Shown piece after piece: positions 19,370 to 33,436 of a stretch of DNA of 64,000 nt; the stretch's first letter is position 1, and each line of letters begins with the position of its first letter. The DNA is from Rikenellaceae bacterium. GTDB taxonomy: Bacteria > Bacteroidota > Bacteroidia > Bacteroidales > Rikenellaceae. The stretch spans positions 364,213 to 428,212 of the forward strand of contig SUZK01000001.1 of assembly GCA_015059955.1 (NCBI GenBank), given 5' to 3'. The notes under the pieces were generated by a model. That model saw only the letters and a list, made by a program, of their open reading frames with translations, ran no database searches and was not told where the DNA came from. The position numbers and the translations under genes were made by a program.

Positions 19370-20992
19370 ATGAAGTTCGATTACATAATTGTAGGTAGTG
19401 GACTTGCAGGTTTATATGCGGCTTGGAAGGCCTCTTTGAAGGGTAGTGTCGCTGTCATTACAAAATCCCTTGTTCGTGAGAGTAACTCTTATAATGCGCA
19501 AGGAGGTATTGCTGCGGTAACATCGGATGATGATGCCCCCGAGATTCACAAATCGGATACGCTAATTGCAGGTCGAGGACTATGTGAGGAGAGATCGGTA
19601 GACATCCTTGTTAATGAGGGACCTGCACGAATACGAGAGATTATAGCCAACAATATGAGGTTTGATACCGAGAATGGCTCGTTGGCATTGGGGCTTGAGG
19701 GTGGCCACCACAAACGTCGAATCTTGCACGCGGGTGGAGATTCTACTGGGCGTTGGATAACAGAGTTTGTAATATCCAAGGTAGAGTCTCAAGAAAACAT
19801 CACAATATTTGAGAATACCTCGCTTCTCGATCTCTTAGTTGATAATGGGGTATGTTATGGTGTTAGATGTTGGAGCGAGAATCCAGCCCTATTATCCGAG
19901 GATACAGGTAACGAGGCCATCATTTATGCAAACCACGTCTTCCTTACCTCTGGTGGTGCCTCAGCCATATACTCCCGTACCACTAATCCTCTCTCAACCA
20001 TCGGCGATGGCTTAGCCATAGCGTATAAGGCTGGATGTCGTATCATGGATATGGAGTTCATACAATTCCACCCATCTGGATTATATCGCAAAGAGTCGTC
20101 GCAAGCTTTTCTCATAAGCGAGGCTGTGCGTGGTGAGCGAGCACATCTGTTGGATAAGGGGGGTAGACGCTTTATGGTGCCCATCCACGAGTTGGCAGAG
20201 CTGGCACCACGCGATATTGTCGCACGCTCAATATTCAAGCAGATGCAGATAGATGGTAGGCCTTTTGTCATACTATCGCTAAAACATCTCGACCGTGAAA
20301 TGATACTTAAACGCTTCCCGGCTATATATGCAAAGTGCAAGGAGTGTGGCTACGACCTTACACAGGAGATTCCTGTGGCACCCGCTGCACACTACTCGGT
20401 TGGTGGTGTGTTATCCAATGATAGCGGTCGTACCGATATTAAGCACTTATATGTGTGTGGAGAGGTCGCCGCAACAGGAATTATGGGTGCAAATCGTCTG
20501 GCATCAAACTCCCTCATAGAGTGCTTAGTCTTTGCGAATAGAGCCATTGAGGATAGCGTAAAGGAGGGCGATATCGCAAACGCCCCAACGTTTGAGCCCC
20601 ACTACCAGTGTGATGAGAATAACGCTAATATGTATGCTAAGTTGAAGAGTCGTGTCTCTGAGATTATGAATCAATACGCAGGTATAATTCGTAGCGATGA
20701 AGGTCTTAAAGAGGGGCTACAACAGATTGCCCAACTCGAATGCGAGGTTGATAACATAGAGGCAAAATATGGTGATGGAGCTCGCTGTGAGTATTACATT
20801 GAGGCGGCAAGACGCCTTCTGTGTGTTGCTCGTCTGATTATGTCTCCGGCTTTGATGCGCAAAGAGAGTCGTGGCGGACACTATCGTGAGGATTATCCAT
20901 GTTCCGATGAGGCATTTGCAGTACACTCTGTACAACGCTCTGGTGAGGAGATTGGCACAGCACCAGTCAATAGTAATTATTTTAATTTTTAA
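19370..20992 (+). CDS. nadB: L-aspartate oxidase
   Basis: FAD-binding YIIVGSGLAGLYAAW; NAQGGIAAV; PAAHYSVGGV; operon with nadC and nadA. Confidence 0.95.
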   Translation: MKFDYIIVGSGLAGLYAAWKASLKGSVAVITKSLVRESNSYNAQGGIAAVTSDDDAPEIHKSDTLIAGRGLCEERSVDILVNEGPARIREIIANNMRFDTENGSLALGLEGGHHKRRILHAGGDSTGRWITEFVISKVESQENITIFENTSLLDLLVDNGVCYGVRCWSENPALLSEDTGNEAIIYANHVFLTSGGASAIYSRTTNPLSTIGDGLAIAYKAGCRIMDMEFIQFHPSGLYRKESSQAFLISEAVRGERAHLLDKGGRRFMVPIHELAELAPRDIVARSIFKQMQIDGRPFVILSLKHLDREMILKRFPAIYAKCKECGYDLTQEIPVAPAAHYSVGGVLSNDSGRTDIKHLYVCGEVAATGIMGANRLASNSLIECLVFANRAIEDSVKEGDIANAPTFEPHYQCDENNANMYAKLKSRVSEIMNQYAGIIRSDEGLKEGLQQIAQLECEVDNIEAKYGDGARCEYYIEAARRLLCVARLIMSPALMRKESRGGHYREDYPCSDEAFAVHSVQRSGEEIGTAPVNSNYFNF

Positions 20993-20997
20993 GAGAT

Positions 20998-21846
20998 ATG
21001 CAGTATAAGAATTTAATTGACAAACTCCTCGACCTCGGCATTGAGGAGGATATCAACACAGGTGATATCACCACCGAGTCAATCATCCCAACTACGACGA
21101 ATGGCGTAGCCACGATGACCGCCAAGCAGGATGGTGTGATTTCTGGTTTGGAGATTGTGAAGATGGTCTACGATCGCTTTCAGAGCGATGTTGTGTTTAC
21201 GCCATACTTCAAGGATGGTGATGCTGTAAAAAAAGGTGATGTGATATTAAAGATTGAGGCAACGTACCCAACTTTGTTGCGTGGTGAGCGTCTGTCGCTC
21301 AACATCTTCCAGCGTATGTGTGGCATCGCTACCGAGACTGCAAAATATGTTAAGGAGTTGGAAGGTACACACACCGAGCTTCTCGACACTCGCAAGACAG
21401 CGCCAGGCCTCCGTGTTTTGGACAAGATGGCCGTAAAGCACGGCGGTGGCACAAACCATCGCATGGGATTGTACGATATGGCGATGATTAAGGACAACCA
21501 TATTAAGATGGCTGGTGGTATAGCAAAGGCTGTTGAGCAGGTGCGTGCTCGAATTAGCGAGGGTATCAAGGTAGAGGTCGAGACAACAAATATCGACGAG
21601 GTACACCAGGCTATCAACGCTGGCGCAGACATCATCATGCTCGACAATATGGATAACCAGGCTATGGCCGAGGCCGTTCGAATTATTAACGCCGCAGGCA
21701 AGGGTATCAAGACCGAGGCTTCGGGCAATATGAGCATCCCTCGTCTAAAAGAGGTGGCAGCAACGGGTGTCGATTACATCAGTGTCGGTGCACTCACCCA
21801 TACTGTTAAAGGTATGGACATCAGTATGAATATTCAGGTTGAGTAA
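20998..21846 (+). CDS. nadC: Nicotinate-nucleotide pyrophosphorylase (carboxylating)
   Basis: DTRKTAPGLRVLDKMAVKHGGGTNHRMGLYDMAMIKDNH. Confidence 0.96.
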   Translation: MQYKNLIDKLLDLGIEEDINTGDITTESIIPTTTNGVATMTAKQDGVISGLEIVKMVYDRFQSDVVFTPYFKDGDAVKKGDVILKIEATYPTLLRGERLSLNIFQRMCGIATETAKYVKELEGTHTELLDTRKTAPGLRVLDKMAVKHGGGTNHRMGLYDMAMIKDNHIKMAGGIAKAVEQVRARISEGIKVEVETTNIDEVHQAINAGADIIMLDNMDNQAMAEAVRIINAAGKGIKTEASGNMSIPRLKEVAATGVDYISVGALTHTVKGMDISMNIQVE

Positions 21847-21861
21847 TTAACATTTAACCCT

Positions 21862-22794
21862 ATGACAAAGCAGGAGATTAGAAACCGTATTGAGCAGCTT
21901 AAAAGGGAGAAGAGTGCCGTTATCTTGGCACACTACTACACGACAAAGGATGTGCAGGAGATTGCGGACTTCTTGGGAGACTCGCTTGCGCTGTCGGTCA
22001 AGGCTCGTGACATTGACGCCTCTATTATTCTCTTTGCAGGTGTAAACTTTATGGCAGAGACGGCAAAGGTGTTGTCGCCCAACAAAAAGGTGCTAATCCC
22101 CGTTCCTGAGGCAGGGTGCTCATTAGCCGAGTCGTGCGAGGCAGAGGCATTGGCTCGCTTGAAGAGACAGTACCCTGAACATAAGGTGGTCTCGTATGTC
22201 AATACATCGGTGGGCGTAAAGGCCTTGACAGATGTGTGTTGTACCTCGACAAATGCACTGAAGGTCGTTGAGAGCATACCTCGTGAGCAGCCAATCATCT
22301 TCGCTCCCGACCGTAATCTCGGATCGTATATCCAAAAAATAACGGGTAGAGATAATATGGTCATCTGGGATGGAGCGTGCTTGGTACACGAGGAGTTCTC
22401 GTTGGAGGGTATTCTTAGACTCAGGGCAGAGCATCCTGAGGCTAAGGTCGTCGTGCATCCCGAATGTAAGGCCGAAATTGTGAAGATTGCTGACTATGTT
22501 GGCTCAACGGCTGGCATCTTGGACTACTGCAAAGAGTCGAATGCCGAGGAGTTTATTGTGGTTACGGAGTCGGGCATCCTTGTTGAGCTGGAGCGACGCC
22601 TCCCCGCAAAGCGATTTATTCCTGCACCTACCATAGGCTCTGAGGGTGGCTGCAACGAGTGCCACTATATGAAGATGGTGACCTTGGAGAATATCCTATC
22701 ATGCCTTGAACAGGAGTCTCCTGAGGTAATCCTTGATGAAGATGTGCGTAAGGCGGCTGAACAGTCGATACTCAATATGGTTGCTATTAGATAG
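21862..22794 (+). CDS. nadA: Quinolinate synthase
   Basis: VILAHYYTTKDVQEIADFLGDSLALS, FAPDRNLGSYI, GSEGGCNECHYMK. Confidence 0.96.
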   Translation: MTKQEIRNRIEQLKREKSAVILAHYYTTKDVQEIADFLGDSLALSVKARDIDASIILFAGVNFMAETAKVLSPNKKVLIPVPEAGCSLAESCEAEALARLKRQYPEHKVVSYVNTSVGVKALTDVCCTSTNALKVVESIPREQPIIFAPDRNLGSYIQKITGRDNMVIWDGACLVHEEFSLEGILRLRAEHPEAKVVVHPECKAEIVKIADYVGSTAGILDYCKESNAEEFIVVTESGILVELERRLPAKRFIPAPTIGSEGGCNECHYMKMVTLENILSCLEQESPEVILDEDVRKAAEQSILNMVAIR

Positions 22795-22806
22795 TACCCG
22801 TTTTTT

Positions 22807-22905
22807 TGAGATAAGACATCATCTGCTACCGCTAATGAGTTATCATGCCAATAGGCTGTACTGCAAAAGTGCAACCTGTCGTCAGAATATTCACCAAGCG
22901 TGAAC
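22807..22905. repeat. Degenerate copy of the GAGATAAG...ACATCTGCTGCCGCT repeat family
   Basis: TGAGATAAGACATCATCTGCTACCGCTAATG, followed by a region resembling the 37.8 kb copies. Confidence 0.5.
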
Positions 22906-22942
22906 CGAGAAAAGACGCTAAACTTTTCTATTCACTCTCATA

Positions 22943-22988
22943 ACAACGTGGAGGTGACTAATTAACTTTTTAGTCACCTCCACGTTGT
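22943..22988. terminator. Bidirectional terminator between convergent nadA and the GH2 gene
   Basis: 19-bp perfect stem ACAACGTGGAGGTGACTAA...TTAGTCACCTCCACGTTGT. Confidence 0.8.
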
Positions 22989-23054
22989 ATATATGTTGAA
23001 TAAAAAGATGTAGTTTGACAAGTCTACTATTTCAGCTGATGCATTCTCTCATCA

Positions 23055-23076
23055 CGGGTATACTTTTGTATACCCG
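23055..23076. repeat. Perfect inverted repeat CGGGTATAC-TTTT-GTATACCCG
   Basis: 9-bp stem, 4-nt loop, in nadA/GH2 intergenic DNA. Confidence 0.6.
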
Positions 23077-23137
23077 CATCACCGAGCAAACTTATGTTTG
23101 GTAATGGCTGATAGTGACAACACCCATCTTTCATCTG

Positions 23138-26862
<3,725 letters not shown>

Positions 26863-26966
26863 AGTTCTCTCTTTTTGACAAAGATACGAAATAAATCTCG
26901 TAAATGAAATAGGAGAACGCGCCGATGGCATAGAAAATGCACTGCTTGGCTTAAAATTGTTGTTCT

Positions 26967-27485
26967 ATGAAGAAGGGATGTTTCTTAAGTGTCGTTGTGG
27001 CCTTCTTGGCTACACTCGGCTGCAATGCTCAGCCACGCTCTATTAACCGCACAACGGTTGGTAACGTAGACCTTAAACGCTATATGGGTCGCTGGTACGA
27101 GATAGCGCGCTTCGACCACTCGTTTGAGCGCCACTTGGAGCAGTGCGAGGCATACTATGCTATACTTCCGGATGGTACTATATCAGTGACGAATAGTGGA
27201 GTGTCGACAAAGAGCGGCGAACGTAAGATGTCCATCGGCAAGGCCAAGCTCGGCAAGGTGCCAGGGCAGCTGCGCGTATCGTTCTTCTGGATATTCTATT
27301 CCGATTACAACATCCTCGCCCTTGGCGATGACTACGATTGGGCGCTTGTGGGCAGCCGCTCGCACAAGTATCTGTGGATACTCTCTCGCACTCCCCACAT
27401 AAGCGAGGCCACGAAGGAGCATATCCTCGGCATAGCGCGCGTACGCGGCTACGACACCGACGACCTTATATGGGTTAAGCAGTAG
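26967..27485 (+). CDS. Lipocalin family protein (Blc-like)
   Basis: DLKRYMGRWYEIARFDHSFERHLEQCEAYY; DYDWALVGSRSHKYLWILSR. Confidence 0.93.
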   Translation: MKKGCFLSVVVAFLATLGCNAQPRSINRTTVGNVDLKRYMGRWYEIARFDHSFERHLEQCEAYYAILPDGTISVTNSGVSTKSGERKMSIGKAKLGKVPGQLRVSFFWIFYSDYNILALGDDYDWALVGSRSHKYLWILSRTPHISEATKEHILGIARVRGYDTDDLIWVKQ

Positions 27486-27514
27486 ACCATAGACGAGAGT
27501 AAAGCTAACAAATT

Positions 27515-27546
27515 GGGGATGGCTAACCTACTAATTAGCCATCCCC
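27515..27546. terminator. Bidirectional terminator
   Basis: GGGGATGGCTAACCTACTAATTAGCCATCCCC between convergent genes. Confidence 0.75.
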
Positions 27547-27572
27547 ACGTTGGTTGTATCTAAATATTCTGC

Positions 27573-28901
27573 TTAGTCGTGTGCCTGGTTATCGTAGGTG
27601 TTAACCTTGCCGCGGAACGTGCCTCGGATGTTGTTGCCGTTGTCATCCTTACCATCTACGGTAAGAATGTAGTCGTCACCAGCCTTCTCAACCTTGACGC
27701 TACCTGCGGTGATAGGTGCTGCCTGTGACATGTCGAGCTGGCCACTTACGCACTTAGCGTACCATGCGTGGAGCTGCATGCTGTCATCACGCAAACGACC
27801 TGCTGGGAAGGTGTAGTCCCATGACTCAGCCTTAGGGTCGAGGAGCGAGTACTCACCAACAAAGCCATCCTTATTCTCGAAACCGCCATTTGAGCGTGGC
27901 ACGAGGAGGTCAAAGAGAAGGTATACTCCATTAAAGCCGTTGCGCTGCTCAATCATATGCACGAACCATACGTCGCTCTCAGAGTCGTACCAGTTACCAC
28001 GATAGATAGGCATAAGCTCGCCGCCTGTAACGTCGAACTCGATATCTGAGGTGTACTGGCTTACGGGATTGATATCGGCAAACGTAGGCTCGGTGTAGTC
28101 CTCCATGATGCAGTCACCGTGGTACTCGACATGGTGTACTTCGCCATTGAAGAGTGTTATGTCGGCTATGATGCTATCCTCGGTTACTGTGAGCGTGCCA
28201 CTCTTGAAAGCCTCGTTTTTGGCCAACTCTCGATTGTCGTACATATAGCTGCAATCCTGATATGCATCTATTGTGCCTGGCTCGCCTGTACGCTGGTGGT
28301 CGAGAGTGTATGTGCCTACGGGAACACGACGCTCCGTCTCGAACGCAGCACCACGCTCCGAGTAGATGTCGAAGCGGTACTCACAAGCGCCATATGGCAC
28401 CGTCGCGATGCTCTCAGGCTGCATGTTCGATAGGATGATGAAATAGTCGTGGCCGCGTGTCTGTAGCTTGCCATAGTAGGTGCCACCGAGGTGTGTGGCT
28501 GTGAATGTCTGGTCGTAGGATGTTGTGCCCTCCTGCTTCACCATAACCATAAAGCTGAAGTCGTCATACCATACCTTGATGGTCGCCTCACGAGCGCTAC
28601 CCGTGTTAGCGGCTACGTTGAATGTTACCTCTAAATCGGTGGGGTGTACCGTGATGTCGGTAATCCACTCTACAGCTGTTACTGCCTCAGGGGTTGGGTA
28701 CTTGAGTTTGCTGCGTGTCGCCTCACTGATATCCTCAAAGTCGTAGGTGATTGTGCCCTCGCCACCTTCGAGGCCGAAGTTCATCACCGATTCAGATGTC
28801 AGCTTGATTTTGAGGTTGTCGTTGTTTGTCTCGGTGCTGTCTGGCTCGCAAGCGGTAAATGCCACAGCTGCAAGAGCCATCAATGTAAGAAGTTTTTTCA
28901 T
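27573..28901 (-). CDS. BACON-domain-like lipoprotein
   Basis: Lipobox AFTAC; VEWITDITVHPTDLEVTFNVAANTGSAREATIKVWYDDFSFMVMVKQEG. Confidence 0.75.
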   Translation of the reverse strand: MKKLLTLMALAAVAFTACEPDSTETNNDNLKIKLTSESVMNFGLEGGEGTITYDFEDISEATRSKLKYPTPEAVTAVEWITDITVHPTDLEVTFNVAANTGSAREATIKVWYDDFSFMVMVKQEGTTSYDQTFTATHLGGTYYGKLQTRGHDYFIILSNMQPESIATVPYGACEYRFDIYSERGAAFETERRVPVGTYTLDHQRTGEPGTIDAYQDCSYMYDNRELAKNEAFKSGTLTVTEDSIIADITLFNGEVHHVEYHGDCIMEDYTEPTFADINPVSQYTSDIEFDVTGGELMPIYRGNWYDSESDVWFVHMIEQRNGFNGVYLLFDLLVPRSNGGFENKDGFVGEYSLLDPKAESWDYTFPAGRLRDDSMQLHAWYAKCVSGQLDMSQAAPITAGSVKVEKAGDDYILTVDGKDDNGNNIRGTFRGKVNTYDNQAHD

Positions 28902-28933
28902 GTTAGGTTATTGCGTTTTAATCGTTTTTAGGT

Positions 28934-30604
28934 CTATTTATAGTCGTGGGCTGCTGTGCCGCCAATCTCGCAAATTGCAGTATCTATAACCTCATAGCTG
29001 TTATCGAACTCCTCGTTGGGCGATGAGATAACGGCAATAATTTTGAAGTTGTCGCTATTCCATGAGGCAGCCTCGAAGAGGTCGTACTGATATACACGGC
29101 TCATAGTCGTATTGGCCTGTATATAGCCAAAGTCAATGCCTGAGATGTCGTTCTGTGATACCCCTGTAAGGCAGTCGCGCAAGACACTGTGGTGGTTGTT
29201 CATCCACTCCTCGTAGCCTCCCGACTGTTTAGCATAGATGTCGTCCTCAAGCACCCATAGGGCGATGTGTATGTTCTGCGCCTTGGCACTCTTAACCTCC
29301 ACGTTTATAACATATTTGCCATCCTTGATGTTAGCTGCAAGGGCCACCGATGCCGAGGGGTTCTCGTCCCAATACTCGTCAATCTTCGTCTTCATGTGGC
29401 CTGGGGCTGCTGCGAAGTTGCGGCAGTAGTTGAAGGTGGCGCTTGGGTAGCCTGTAAGAGGCATATAGCTCGTGCTACAAATAACTTTGTAGTAGTTCCA
29501 GAAGGTCTTTGATGCCGATGAGTAGCACACCTCGTTTTGGTTGTACGAGTAGGCATAGACGGTGTTGAACTTATGAGCGTAGTTGGCATTCTCCTCCAAC
29601 GACTTAAGTGTCGACTTCATATTGGGGCAGTAGCCGCAACCTACACCCGTGTGGTCGACGATGAGCAGTCGCTGGTTGAAGGCGTAGCTGTCGGGCTGTG
29701 CATCTTCGGGAAGCTCAGGGGTGTACTCCGGTATTACGTTTACGGTGAGCACCTTCGAGGTGCGGTTGTTGTACGTAGCGTAGAATACGCGCTCGGCAGC
29801 CTCCGCAGGGGTGTATGGGTTTGTCACCTCGCTCTTTGTGTAGTAGTCGTAGATGGTAGCCTCCGAGGTTACATCCTCATCGGCATAAGCGACGCTGAAA
29901 GTGATGCTCTCGCCACAACGTATTGTTGTGCTATTGGCCGTAAGTATTGGTAGAAGCTCGGCTGCCTTCTGCTCGATGGTGGCCTCAGCGCTCTTGCCTG
30001 AGTAGCTGAGTGTTATGTGGCCTGTGCGCTCATCTTCGATGTTGCTTCGTAGAACGGTGTAGCTCACCTCACCACTCTCTACTGTGTCGATAGTAATCCA
30101 CTCGACGTCGGTTGTAACCTCTGGTATAGCGCCCTCCTCGTCACACTCAAGCATATATGTCACCTTGCCAGTGCCACCCGTAGACTCAAATATGGTCTTG
30201 CGCTCCGAGGTTATTGTCAGGCGAACATCGCCCGATGCGAGTGCTGCGCTCTGCTGTATGGCGATAGATATCTCCTCGGCACCCTCGTAGTGTAGTGTCA
30301 CGATGCCTATGCGCTGCTCATCCGAGTGGTTGCGCTCAACGTCGAACGTTAATTTCTCGCCCACCGTGAGGTTTGTAATCCAATCACTATCGGCCGTAGC
30401 CTCAAGTTCAACGCCCTCTACGGGGTTGATGATGGTGTAGTTAAGCTCTGCGCTGCCACCTGCTGCCGGCATGTTGACAATGCCCGATGGTGTTACCGCA
30501 ATTTCGGGCGTTTGAGGTCTCTGTTCTGGAGTCTCAGGCTCTGATGTCTCGCACGCAACGAATACAACTCCTGCAAGACTCAATAATGCAAATAATCTTC
30601 TCAT
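28934..30604 (-). CDS. BACON + Omp28-related/thioredoxin-fold lipoprotein
   Basis: Lipobox FVAC; two BACON-like repeats; LLIVDHTGVGCGYCPNMKSTLKSL. Confidence 0.75.
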   Translation of the reverse strand: MRRLFALLSLAGVVFVACETSEPETPEQRPQTPEIAVTPSGIVNMPAAGGSAELNYTIINPVEGVELEATADSDWITNLTVGEKLTFDVERNHSDEQRIGIVTLHYEGAEEISIAIQQSAALASGDVRLTITSERKTIFESTGGTGKVTYMLECDEEGAIPEVTTDVEWITIDTVESGEVSYTVLRSNIEDERTGHITLSYSGKSAEATIEQKAAELLPILTANSTTIRCGESITFSVAYADEDVTSEATIYDYYTKSEVTNPYTPAEAAERVFYATYNNRTSKVLTVNVIPEYTPELPEDAQPDSYAFNQRLLIVDHTGVGCGYCPNMKSTLKSLEENANYAHKFNTVYAYSYNQNEVCYSSASKTFWNYYKVICSTSYMPLTGYPSATFNYCRNFAAAPGHMKTKIDEYWDENPSASVALAANIKDGKYVINVEVKSAKAQNIHIALWVLEDDIYAKQSGGYEEWMNNHHSVLRDCLTGVSQNDISGIDFGYIQANTTMSRVYQYDLFEAASWNSDNFKIIAVISSPNEEFDNSYEVIDTAICEIGGTAAHDYK

Positions 30605-30625
30605 TGTTGGTTATGTGTAGTTAGG

Positions 30626-32068
30626 TTATTCGGGGTTTGTGATGGGGCGACCCATAATGTCAATCTCACCAATAGGTCCGCTATAATTCACCTTGACCAC
30701 ATGGTTATGGATACTCTCGACATCTACCGTGATGTCATATCCGCCTGAGATATGCTTTATTACCATGGTGCCGCTCTTCAGCTTTGTCTTAAAGCCGTTT
30801 ATGCGTAGGTCGTACTCGTTTTCGAGGTTGAAGTTATAGCCTCCGTCGTTCTCGTCGTCGACGTAGTATGTTCCCTCAGGGATTATGTTGTTCTCGGCAT
30901 AGACGCCGCAGTTGAAGTCGAAGAAGAGCTCAATATCCTCGCTTCGTAGGTTTATAGCGAAGTTGGTGCTGCTGAAGGCAACGCCTGTTACCTCCTCCCA
31001 TATAATAGGTCTTGTGCCTGCTTGCATTACCCATACGCTCGACAAGTCTGTGCGGTAGTATATGTCATACTCGACGCCTGCCTCAACCTCCACCTTAATC
31101 GTGGTGTCGCCGGCGGCTACGGCAATCTGCTCCTCTACGGCGTATGTAGCATCCTGCTTAGCGCCATATACCGCCTCATTCTCATTTACGCGAATATCGA
31201 ACTCGGCAGTGGCGGCGGTGAACTTGATGCCCTTGGCAACCATATACCTCTTGTCGGCTACAAGGCGCATCTTATCGCCCTCGAAGTTACCGTATATCTC
31301 GTATAGGTCTTCGCCTGGGGCGAGTGGTTCGAGAGCCTCCGCGGGACTTTTACCCTCGGTCATGATGTAGTAGGTATCCTCCTTGGCGTTGAGGTAGATA
31401 TCGTATGTTCCAGCCTCGCTTACGTGAATGTCGCTACCCCAAGACTGCGCAGTGTAGAAGTAGTCTGCGTCGGCAGCTTGGCCGTTGCCACCACGATTTA
31501 CGGCATTGTCGCCATCCTTTATGAACTTAAACTTATCTGTTGTTGTAAGTTTCACAGCCTTAGCTACATAGTAGCCGTCGATACTCTCCATGGCGATAAC
31601 CTTTGTGGCATCCCAGTCGTTCATCGTGCCGATGATGCCCCAGCCCTCGAATGATGGCTCTGGCTCAGGAGTAGCGGTGGCTGCTGCCTGCTTTATGCTT
31701 ACCGAGAACGATAGCGTGTGTAGCGAGGCGGTGATGGTTGTCTCGCGTGGCTCGGTGGTGTCGTTCTTGGCTACGGTATACTTGATACTTCCAAGAGGAG
31801 CTACCTCGGTAGGTATTGTTATCCACTCGGCGTCACACGTAATCTTGAGTGTGGCAATATCGCTCGATATCTCATCCTTACCTGTGATGTCACCAGCGTC
31901 GTAGCTGTATGTGATAGTGCCCTCACCACCCTCGGCCGTGAACTCAACCTCGGAGTTGGATATCAGCGTTAGCGCTGGGTCGTTTGGTTGTGGGGTAGGT
32001 GTCTCATTCTCGCCGCATGCCACGAGGAGCATGGGGAGTGCAAGTAGTGCAAAAAGAAGCTTTTTCAT
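30626..32068 (-). CDS. BACON-domain lipoprotein with SusE/SusF-like starch-binding-type module
   Basis: Lipobox LVAC; BACON-like DAEWITIPT...; GWGIIGTMNDWDATKVIAMESIDGYYVAKAVKLTTTDKFKFIKDG. Confidence 0.7.
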   Translation of the reverse strand: MKKLLFALLALPMLLVACGENETPTPQPNDPALTLISNSEVEFTAEGGEGTITYSYDAGDITGKDEISSDIATLKITCDAEWITIPTEVAPLGSIKYTVAKNDTTEPRETTITASLHTLSFSVSIKQAAATATPEPEPSFEGWGIIGTMNDWDATKVIAMESIDGYYVAKAVKLTTTDKFKFIKDGDNAVNRGGNGQAADADYFYTAQSWGSDIHVSEAGTYDIYLNAKEDTYYIMTEGKSPAEALEPLAPGEDLYEIYGNFEGDKMRLVADKRYMVAKGIKFTAATAEFDIRVNENEAVYGAKQDATYAVEEQIAVAAGDTTIKVEVEAGVEYDIYYRTDLSSVWVMQAGTRPIIWEEVTGVAFSSTNFAINLRSEDIELFFDFNCGVYAENNIIPEGTYYVDDENDGGYNFNLENEYDLRINGFKTKLKSGTMVIKHISGGYDITVDVESIHNHVVKVNYSGPIGEIDIMGRPITNPE

Positions 32069-32231
32069 CGTTGGTATAATTTGTAGTTATAATTCTATCT
32101 CTGTCGCTGTTATCAATAGGTTGCGCACCAAAAATATTCTCACGATACAAATATATACTATTTTGCACAAATGGAGCTATGAAACGAAGATTTTTTTTAT
32201 GGTATAGGTGTGTAGTGGTATTTGCAAACAA

Positions 32232-32263
32232 AAAAGTAGGGTGGAGACTTAATTCCACCCTAC
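32232..32263 (-). terminator. rpoD terminator
   Basis: Minus strand GTAGGGTGGAATTAAGTCTCCACCCTAC followed by T-run. Confidence 0.75.
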
Positions 32264-32283
32264 AACATATCTTCTCTTGTCTG

Positions 32284-33144
32284 TTAGCCGAGGTACGACT
32301 TTAGGAACTTGCTACGCGACGACTGGCGGAGCTTGCGTATAGCCTTCTCCTTAATCTGACGTACGCGCTCACGCGTGAGGTCGAACTTCTCGCCAATCTC
32401 TTCGAGTGTCATCTCTGAGCAACCGATGCCGAAGAAGTAGCGTATGATGTCGCGCTCGCGCTCGGTGAGTATCTCCAAGGCACGCTCCACCTCCGTTGCC
32501 AACGACTCGTTTATAAGGCCACGGTCGGCATTTGGTGAGTCGGTGTTCACCAACACATCGAGCAATGAGTTGTCCTCGCCATCGGCGAATGGAGCATCCA
32601 CCGAGATATGACGGCCTGCAACACGTAGGGTGTCGGTAACCTTCTCCTTGGGTAGCTCAAGCTCGTTGGCGAGCTCCTCGGCAGATGGGGTGCGCTCGTG
32701 CTCCTGCTCGAAGCGTGCGAATGCCTTGTTAATCTTATTTAGTGAGCCCACCTGGTTGAGTGGCAGACGTACGATACGCGACTGCTCAGCCAGGGCCTGC
32801 AATATAGACTGACGTATCCACCATACGGCGTATGATATGAACTTGAAGCCTCGTGTCTCGTCGAACTTCTCGGCAGCCTTGATAAGGCCGAGATTACCCT
32901 CGTTGATAAGGTCGGGGAGGCTAAGACCCTGATTCTGATACTGCTTGGCCACAGATACCACGAAACGTAGGTTCGCCTTTGTTAACTTTTCAAGTGCCTC
33001 TTGGTCGCCCTTCTTAATCCTTTGGGCGAGTTCTACCTCCTCCTCCACGGAGATAAGCTCCTCCTTGCCAATCTCTTGTAGATACTTGTCCAACGATGCG
33101 CTCTCGCGGTTGGTGATCGACTTGGTAATCTTTAATTGACGCAT
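32284..33144 (-). CDS. rpoD: RNA polymerase primary sigma factor (RpoD/SigA)
   Basis: [57 protein letters not shown]; region 4 [21 protein letters not shown]. Confidence 0.95.
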   Translation of the reverse strand: MRQLKITKSITNRESASLDKYLQEIGKEELISVEEEVELAQRIKKGDQEALEKLTKANLRFVVSVAKQYQNQGLSLPDLINEGNLGLIKAAEKFDETRGFKFISYAVWWIRQSILQALAEQSRIVRLPLNQVGSLNKINKAFARFEQEHERTPSAEELANELELPKEKVTDTLRVAGRHISVDAPFADGEDNSLLDVLVNTDSPNADRGLINESLATEVERALEILTERERDIIRYFFGIGCSEMTLEEIGEKFDLTRERVRQIKEKAIRKLRQSSRSKFLKSYLG

Positions 33145-33377
33145 AAAAATCTATATCTTCTTACAATTACTATTCCAAACTTACGAATACATATACGCAC
33201 CATGTGGTCCATTTGTTTCACAACGCATAAAAAAAATCATCATGCAGACTATTTTTTTCGTGATGCCCCTCCTCATGCATGGCGCGTGCCTGTATGGTCT
33301 TCATCAGGCGCTCGTCGTCATCGGCCGTGCGCTTAATCTTATATGGGTGCAATCTGCAAATATTCCTCGTTGCACGC

Positions 33378-33408
33378 TTTGCTCTTTCAATATTTTGTAT
33401 TATCTTTG
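33378..33408 (+). promoter_or_regulatory. Promoter TTTG-N19-TATCTTTG for era
   Basis: TTTGCTCTTTCAATATTTTGTATTATCTTTG, upstream of the ATG at 33437. Confidence 0.65.
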
Positions 33409-33436
33409 TCAGTTAATTATTATATAATTACTGAAT

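Noticed and set aside
33136-33427. Small ORFs in the rpoD-era intergenic region
   Set aside because: No ribosome-binding context or domain; the region includes the era promoter
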